This document shows positions 6,024 to 10,075 of a DNA stretch of 10,075 bases, piece by piece. The stretch spans positions 1 through 10,075 of the forward strand of contig JAUXDG010000084.1 of assembly GCA_030618475.1 (NCBI GenBank), read 5' to 3'. Every line of letters begins with the position of its first letter. Positions within the stretch are counted from its first letter, which is position 1. The position numbers and the translations under genes were made by a program. The DNA comes from Gammaproteobacteria bacterium. Its GTDB lineage: Bacteria > Pseudomonadota > Gammaproteobacteria > DSM-19610. The notes below the pieces were generated by a model, which was not told the DNA's origin, ran no database searches, and saw nothing but the letters and a program-made list of their open reading frames with translations.

Positions 6024-6955
6024 CACGCCTGCCCGCCTTTCTGTCCGGCGAGTGCTTGCTTGGTCAGTTCGGTAATGCCACCCAGTGCACCGATGACGTT
6101 CGCTGCTTCCAGCGGCATCAGCACCAGCTTTTCGTTGGGGGACATGGCAATGCTTTGCAGGGCATCGATATATTTGCTGGCCACGAAATAGTTGATCGCA
6201 TTCAGGTCACCCTCGGCAATGGCCTTGGAGACCATAGTGGTCGCTTTGGCTTCGGCCTCGGCCTCACGTTCACGAGCTTCGGCCTCCAGGAATGCGGCTT
6301 GTCGTTTACCTTCTGCATCCAGAATGGTGGCCTGCTTTTCACCTTCAGCGCGCAGGATTTCCGAGGCACGAACGCCTTCGGCTTCGAGGATACTGGCGCG
6401 TTTTTCACGTTCCGCTTTCATCTGCCTGGCCATGGCCTCGACCAGATCGCGCGGCGGGGTGATGTCCTTGATCTCGATACGGGTGACCTTGACGCCCCAG
6501 GGTGTGGTTGCATCGTCGACCACCGTCAACAACTGCGCATTGATGGTGTCACGCTGGGACAGCAGTGCATCCAGATCCATGGAACCCATGACGGTACGGA
6601 TGTTGGTGACGGTCAGGTTGAGGATGGCCACTTCCAGCTGACTGACTTCATAGGCGGCTTTGGCGGCATCGAGCACCTGAAAGAACACGATGCCATCAAC
6701 GGTCACCATGGCGTTGTCCCGGGTGATGACATCCTGGGAGGGAACATCCATGACGCGTTCCATCATGTTCAGTTTTGCACCGATGCGGTCGATGATCGGC
6801 GTGATCAGGTTGAGGCCCGGGCGCAGTGTGCGGGTGTAGCGTCCGAATCGTTCAACGGTATATTCGCTGCCTTGCGGGATCGATTTGACACCCATGGCGA
6901 CCAGTACCACGGCCAGTACCAGAATGAGAATGACGAATTCCTGAAAACCAAACAT
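6023..6955 (-). CDS. qmcA: SPFH/stomatin-family membrane protein QmcA
   Basis: QmcA is an SPFH (stomatin/prohibitin/flotillin/HflK-C) scaffold protein of the inner membrane. In E. coli it forms large oligomers and can substitute partly for other quality-control factors. The 310-residue product (E. coli 305) has an N-terminal membrane segment (about 5-22). The SPFH domain follows (about 25-190), with VPQG-like SIPQGSEYTVERFGRY, LRPGLNLI.P..DRIG, NMMERV.DVPSQ, LTVTNIRTV.GSM.LD and NPWG-like TPWGVKVTRIEIKDI. A long Ala/Glu-rich coiled coil comes next (about 190-245), in which 'ILxAEGxR/K' recurs every 10-12 residues. The protein ends in the conserved MPLEA segment. A strong ribosome site, AAAGGAG, stands five bases before the ATG. 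It follows the secretin-like gene by 16 bases and overlaps the nfeD start. Confidence 0.96.
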   Translation of the reverse strand: MFGFQEFVILILVLAVVLVAMGVKSIPQGSEYTVERFGRYTRTLRPGLNLITPIIDRIGAKLNMMERVMDVPSQDVITRDNAMVTVDGIVFFQVLDAAKAAYEVSQLEVAILNLTVTNIRTVMGSMDLDALLSQRDTINAQLLTVVDDATTPWGVKVTRIEIKDITPPRDLVEAMARQMKAEREKRASILEAEGVRASEILRAEGEKQATILDAEGKRQAAFLEAEAREREAEAEAKATTMVSKAIAEGDLNAINYFVASKYIDALQSIAMSPNEKLVLMPLEAANVIGALGGITELTKQALAGQKGGQA

Positions 6956-6971
6956 AATGTCTCCTTTATGG

Positions 6972-7832
6972 TTACTGGACCAGGTCGGCCTTGATCCAGG
7001 TGCTTGCGTTGTCCCTGCTTTGCGTCGACCCGTAACCCCCCACCCGGCTGCTGGAGCTCGGGGTTTGCTCGGTGACCCCGCCTATCGGTAACCACTGGCC
7101 GAGCCTGCCGGTGATTCTGGTGCTGGCGCTCTCGGTTTCGATATCGCCACCGCGCTTGCTGCTCTGTGACTGCTTGTACGGGCTTACGTCCATCGTGATC
7201 TGTTCGCTGTGAACCCTGGGCAGGACATAGAAACCGGTATTGATTTCTTTATAGTCTACACCGCCTCCAATAGCGTCGTGGCGTCCGCCTCGCCAGTAGC
7301 CGCCGGAGAGGTAGGGGATCGATTCACCGGTTTCGATATAGCCTTCGCTGCCTTCGCTGATGCGTAACTGGTGTATCGGGTTATCGCTCAGGCGCCCCCG
7401 GGTGCTGAAGGTATGGGCGCCCGCTGAGGCGTTACGGGTGCTGTACTGAGCGTCGGCGCCGCGTTTTGCTGACTCGCCCGTACTGCCCAGGCTGACGTTG
7501 GCGTTACTGTCCTGGTACTGGAAGTCCCCGCTGACGCCCAGCGCGCGCAGCTCACGGTCGTTGCCCTGGAACACCGAAATCAACAGCATTCTTGCCGCCC
7601 TGTCCAGTGAGCTGACCATCTGCTTGATCTGCTCGAAGTTGCTGTCCGAGGTGCGAATAAAAAGCTGGTAACCCTGACCGGTGAGGGAGTCATCGGGGCC
7701 GAGCATGGGTTTGATGACGGGCATGATCTCGTCTGCAGGCCGATGCGCGAGTTGAATAGTCTGGATGGAGTCGGCGAGAGCAACTCCGGTAAACAGACTG
7801 ATGCTGCATAAAAGAGCCATGAGAATGTTCAT
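6972..7832 (-). CDS. Secreted secretin-like protein, unknown role
   Basis: The 286-residue product begins with a signal peptide (MNILMALLCSISLFTGVALA, cleavage likely after residue 20). The mature part starts with a domain like the secretin N1/NolW fold: IQTIQLAHRPADEIMPVIKPML (23-44), then LFIRTSD and a helix ending in SSLDRAARMLLISVF. After a Ser/Gly/Asn-rich stretch (about 105-150), it resembles part of the secretin beta domain: YIETGESIPYL, VDYKEINTGFYVLPRV, QITMDVSP, and ESASTRITGRLGQWLPIGGV. It is much shorter than true secretins (usually over 500 residues), has only one N domain and has no pilus or type II secretion genes around it. A complete outer-membrane channel is therefore doubtful. 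It starts two bases after the preceding stop and ends 16 bases before qmcA. Function unknown; a periplasmic or outer-membrane location is inferred. Confidence 0.8.
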   Translation of the reverse strand: MNILMALLCSISLFTGVALADSIQTIQLAHRPADEIMPVIKPMLGPDDSLTGQGYQLFIRTSDSNFEQIKQMVSSLDRAARMLLISVFQGNDRELRALGVSGDFQYQDSNANVSLGSTGESAKRGADAQYSTRNASAGAHTFSTRGRLSDNPIHQLRISEGSEGYIETGESIPYLSGGYWRGGRHDAIGGGVDYKEINTGFYVLPRVHSEQITMDVSPYKQSQSSKRGGDIETESASTRITGRLGQWLPIGGVTEQTPSSSSRVGGYGSTQSRDNASTWIKADLVQ

Positions 7833-7834
7833 GA

Positions 7835-8365
7835 TTACAGGTGTAACCTTCTGAATTCCGGATGCGATTCGCTACGTTCCCAGACTTCGGTGAAGAAATC
7901 CAGTTTTCTTCGTGCGGCCACGGGGGCATAGAAGTTTGCCGTGCCTTCAAAGCGGTCCGCCAGTGAGCGGTGAATCAGGCCGCGCTGGTCGGCGATGAGA
8001 CAGGCTTCGTTGAAATTCTGATAGTCCTGGTGCGGCTGGCGGAACTCAATGGAACTGCTCAGTTTTCGTCCAAATTCGATCAGCCGGTGGCATCTTTTAA
8101 TCGGCGTCGAGGGGTCCTGAACCAGGAAACGGATACGTGCCTGTCGATTACGCAGGCAAAGGCTGCTCAGCAAGTCGAGGAATGTTGCACGATCGTAGAG
8201 GAAGGGGTCGAGGTCGCGGCTGATAATATCAAGCGAGGCTTGAGTCTGCCCTACCATCAGATCGATGGCGTGCCGGGTCTCTGCGCGGGTGAGTAACTCG
8301 ATTTCAATGTCCGAGATACCGAGCCTGAGTTCAACAAACTGCCTGAAACTTTCTTCATTGCTCAT
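7835..8365 (-). CDS. DUF7931-like protein (possible PLD-like fold)
   Basis: The product has 176 residues, with no signal peptide and no membrane segment, so it is probably cytoplasmic. It is charged and alternates helices and strands: DIISRDLDPFLYDRATFLDLLSSL (about 48-71), then a strand ARIRFLVQDPSTPI, a helix KRCHRLIEFGRKLSSSIEFRQ and a late segment LIADQRGLIHRSLADRFEGTANFYAP. The order recalls a phospholipase-D-like half, where a strand-borne His and a GTAN-like turn occur. The complete HxKxxxxD catalytic motif is absent, so enzymatic PLD activity is unlikely. I recall such domains (DUF7931) alone or behind GNAT acetyltransferase domains in gammaproteobacteria, but cannot confirm this here. 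ATG at 8365 has no clear Shine-Dalgarno sequence. It is the first gene of the probable operon with the secretin-like gene (2-bp gap), qmcA and nfeD. Confidence 0.75.
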   Translation of the reverse strand: MSNEESFRQFVELRLGISDIEIELLTRAETRHAIDLMVGQTQASLDIISRDLDPFLYDRATFLDLLSSLCLRNRQARIRFLVQDPSTPIKRCHRLIEFGRKLSSSIEFRQPHQDYQNFNEACLIADQRGLIHRSLADRFEGTANFYAPVAARRKLDFFTEVWERSESHPEFRRLHL

Positions 8366-8492
8366 ATCGAGAGGGTACTTTGATCAGCTATGGGTATACG
8401 GCTGATATCGGCCCCACTCGCCATAATTTGAGTCGGACTGCATGCCGTCGTTCGGCGATCCTTTGATCCTGGGGGACTGGACCGGATTTCTC

Positions 8493-8538
8493 ACCACAAA
8501 GGGCACGAAGGACTTGAGACCTGCGTGTCCTTTGTGGT
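8493..8538. repeat. 15-bp inverted repeat of the CACAAAGG type
   Basis: ACCACAAAGGGCACG (8493-8507) is the reverse complement of 8524-8538 except for one base, around a 16-base loop. The left arm also contains near-direct repeats CACAAAGG/CACGAAGG. Similar ACCACAAAGGACACGAAGG strings are, as I recall, common dispersed repeats in environmental bacteria; this is not confirmed here. Confidence 0.65.
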
Positions 8539-8593
8539 TAAGGCCGACAGGTTCTTAGATCGAATGGCACTTGGTTAAGCTCATTGTTCTGCT

Positions 8594-8663
8594 GTAGGTG
8601 CGAATTTATTCGCACAATGTGCGCAGAGTTTGTGCGTTACTGTGCGAATAAATTCGCACCTAC
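8594..8663. repeat. REPIN-like palindrome (two inverted REP units)
   Basis: Bases 8594-8616 are the exact reverse complement of 8641-8663 (23 of 23), separated by 24 bases. Each arm is itself a near-palindrome, GTGCGAAT-TT-ATTCGCAC on the left and its mirror on the right. Two small hairpins joined into one large one is the layout of a REPIN, a pair of REP sequences mobilised by a RAYT (REP-associated tyrosine) transposase. GTTAAGC (8574-8580) and GCTTAAC (8666-8672) extend the symmetry outside the arms. No transposase lies in this window. It may also act as a 3' end for purB transcripts. Confidence 0.8.
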
Positions 8664-8672
8664 GCGCTTAAC

Positions 8673-8723
8673 ATGGTGCTCTTGGGGTGTAGTGCCGGTA
8701 ATTTCGGCTTAAGTAAGCACCAT
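8673..8723 (-). other. Inverted repeat just after purB
   Basis: ATGGTGCT (8673-8680) pairs with AGCACCAT (8716-8723) around a 35-base loop, six bases beyond the purB stop. No T run follows on the minus strand, so any role in ending purB transcription, alone or with the REPIN-like palindrome beyond it, is only inferred. Confidence 0.35.
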
Positions 8724-8728
8724 TTCTC

Positions 8729-10075
8729 CTATATGGATTTTGCCTGCTCGACGGCGTTGCCGATATAAGTTGCCGGTGTCAGTTTGGATAGCTCCTGTTT
8801 GGCTGGTTGCGGAATTTCCAGGCCGTCGATAAAGTCTTTCAGCGATTCGGCGCTGATACCTTTGCCGCGGGTGAGCGCTTTCAGTTTCTCGTAGGGCTGC
8901 TCGATGCCGTAGCGGCGCATCACCGTCTGTATGGCTTCCGCCAGCACTTCCCAGGTGGCATCCAGGTCTTCCTGAAGCCGATCAGGATTGGCTTCCAGTT
9001 TACCGATGCCGCGCAGCATAGAGGCGTAGCCAATCACAGAGTGTGCGACACCAACGCCAAGGTTACGTAATACCGTCGAGTCGCTGAGGTCACGTTGCCA
9101 GCGAGACACGGGCAGCTTTATTGCCAGATGATCAAAGATGGCATTGGCGATACCGAAATTTCCTTCGGCATTCTCAAAATCGATGGGATTGACTTTGTGC
9201 GGCATGGTGGAGGAACCCACTTCGCCCGCTATGGTTCTCTGTTTGAAATAGCCCAGTGATATGTAGGCCCAGACGTCCCTTGCAAAGTCGGTGAGGATGA
9301 CATTGAAACGGGCAATCGCGTCGAACAGCTCGGCGATGTAGTCGTGGGGTTCAATCTGAATGGTATAAGGGTTCCAGTCGAGCCCCAGACCGGTTACGAA
9401 GTTTCTGGCAAATACCGGCCAGTCGATTTCCGGGTAGGCGACCAGATGGGCATTGTAGTTGCCGACAGCGCCGTTGATCTTGCCGAGTAATTCAACTCCT
9501 GCAGCTTGCTCGCGCTGGCGGCGCAGACGATAGACAAGGTTCGCCATTTCCTTGCCAAGCGTCGTCGGTGAGGCGGGTTGGCCGTGGGTGCGGGACAGCA
9601 TCGGCATCTCCGCGGTGTGGTGGGCAAGCGCGGTAATGGACTGAATGATTTCGTCGAGTTGCGGCAGTAACACCTGGCCGCGCGCCTCACGCAACATCAG
9701 GGCGTAAGCAAGGTTGTTGATGTCCTCGGATGTGCAGGCGAAATGGATGAATTCACTGATGGCTTCAAGTTCATCGTTACCCGCGATTTTTTCCTTCAGG
9801 AAGTATTCTACGGCTTTGACGTCGTGGTTGGTTGTGCGCTCGATATTTTTAACACGCTGGGCATCGTCTTCGCCGAACTTGTCGATAATGCCGTCGAGCA
9901 GCTTGTTGGCGTGCTCGCTCAGGGCGGGCACTTCCTGTATATCCGTGTGTGCAGCCAGTGCCTGCAACCAGCGGACTTCGACCAGGACGCGGTGTCTGAT
10001 AAGACCGAACTCGCTGAAAATGGGGCGCAGGATTTCCGTGTGACGAGCATAGCGGCCATCGACGGGAGAAACAGC
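8729..10075 (-). CDS. purB: Adenylosuccinate lyase (5' end outside the window)
   Basis: PurB cleaves fumarate from SAICAR and from adenylosuccinate, so it acts twice in purine synthesis. The frame is open to the window edge. 448 residues are present, starting at AVSPVDGRYARHTEILRPIF, and by comparison with E. coli (456 residues) only about seven N-terminal residues are missing. The E. coli-type features are present: RTTNHDVKAVEYFLKEK, HFACTSEDINNL, SRTHGQPASPTTLGKEMAN, INGAVGNYNAH, the flexible catalytic signature loop SSTMPHKVNPIDFENAEGN with its serine, SRWQRDLSDSTVLRNLG and QTVMRRYGIEQPYEKLK. It ends VEQAKSI with a TAG stop. It is in the same direction as the downstream four-gene block but separated from it by the repeat-rich spacer, so it is probably a separate transcription unit. 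Confidence 0.97.
   Translation of the reverse strand, partial: AVSPVDGRYARHTEILRPIFSEFGLIRHRVLVEVRWLQALAAHTDIQEVPALSEHANKLLDGIIDKFGEDDAQRVKNIERTTNHDVKAVEYFLKEKIAGNDELEAISEFIHFACTSEDINNLAYALMLREARGQVLLPQLDEIIQSITALAHHTAEMPMLSRTHGQPASPTTLGKEMANLVYRLRRQREQAAGVELLGKINGAVGNYNAHLVAYPEIDWPVFARNFVTGLGLDWNPYTIQIEPHDYIAELFDAIARFNVILTDFARDVWAYISLGYFKQRTIAGEVGSSTMPHKVNPIDFENAEGNFGIANAIFDHLAIKLPVSRWQRDLSDSTVLRNLGVGVAHSVIGYASMLRGIGKLEANPDRLQEDLDATWEVLAEAIQTVMRRYGIEQPYEKLKALTRGKGISAESLKDFIDGLEIPQPAKQELSKLTPATYIGNAVEQAKSI

Larger units (their letters stand above)
8366..8728. other. Gene-free spacer rich in inverted repeats
   Basis: These 363 bases lie between the start of the DUF7931-like gene and the 3' end of purB. 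They hold no plausible gene. They contain an imperfect palindrome GGCTGATATCGGCC (8399-8412), a 15-bp inverted repeat (8493-8538), a REPIN-like palindrome (8594-8663) and a further inverted repeat next to the purB stop (8673-8723). GATCCTGGGGGAC (8465-8477) resembles GATCCCCTGGGGGAC (5436-5450) in the foldback element. The promoter of the four-gene minus-strand operon should lie in the part nearest 8365, but I see no convincing -35/-10 pair. Confidence 0.75.

Noticed and set aside
6220..6420. Tandem-repeat-like DNA within qmcA
   Set aside because: It is explained by the repeating AEG coiled-coil pattern normal for QmcA and other SPFH proteins; not a separate DNA repeat.
5975..6994. 339-codon plus-strand frame opposite qmcA, longer than qmcA itself
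   Set aside because: It is rich in Gly, Phe, Asp and His with no domain pattern, and arises opposite the Ala/Glu-rich coiled coil. qmcA is certain by homology.
8366..8728. CRISPR array in the repeat-rich spacer
   Set aside because: The repeats are single inverted pairs of different sequence, with no regular direct repeat-spacer pattern.

Overview
The window reads as ordinary chromosome of a gammaproteobacterium. The evidence is the gene order cmk-rpsA-ihfB-lapA-lapB-pyrF, a six-domain S1 protein of 558 residues, an IHF beta subunit, a LapA/LapB pair, a QmcA/NfeD pair and a PurB, all closely resembling their Escherichia coli counterparts. GC content looks moderate by eye. The three kinds of dispersed-repeat-like sequence in the spacers suggest a free-living environmental lineage, perhaps near Chromatiales. 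That placement is inference, and I cannot name a genus.

Layout. Positions 1-5328 are all on the plus strand. A short repeat-like stretch (12-45) precedes cmk (102-788). A 150-bp leader with a promoter candidate and two hairpins leads to rpsA (941-2617). ihfB (2695-3033) follows and ends in a strong intrinsic terminator at 3060-3091. A promoter candidate (3116-3144) then starts lapA (3179-3466), lapB (3474-4517) and pyrF (4597-5328). From 5574 to the end, everything is on the minus strand. Read in transcription order it holds purB (cut by the window edge), a 363-bp spacer rich in inverted repeats, a DUF7931/PLD-like protein gene, a secreted secretin-like protein gene, qmcA and an nfeD/ybbJ gene. 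The last four are packed with gaps of 2, 16 and about -1 bp and are probably one operon. The two gene blocks converge on a foldback, MITE-like element (5326-5494) whose inverted repeat begins on the pyrF stop codon.

How the genes work together. cmk supplies CDP for nucleotide pools, pyrF makes UMP and purB acts in purine and AMP synthesis. rpsA serves translation initiation and ihfB serves nucleoid architecture. lapA and lapB are inner-membrane proteins controlling lipopolysaccharide synthesis through LpxC turnover. QmcA and NfeD form a membrane-microdomain (SPFH) pair. The secretin-like protein and the DUF7931-like protein upstream of them have no known role, and they are the least explained genes here.

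I found no clearly new defence, mobile or biosynthetic system. The items most worth a second look are the foldback element at the pyrF terminus, the orphan secretin-like/DUF7931 pair fused to the qmcA operon, a LapB about 50 residues shorter than the E. coli protein before its zinc motif, the REPIN-like palindrome upstream of purB's 3' end, and the terminator-like hairpin in the rpsA leader.
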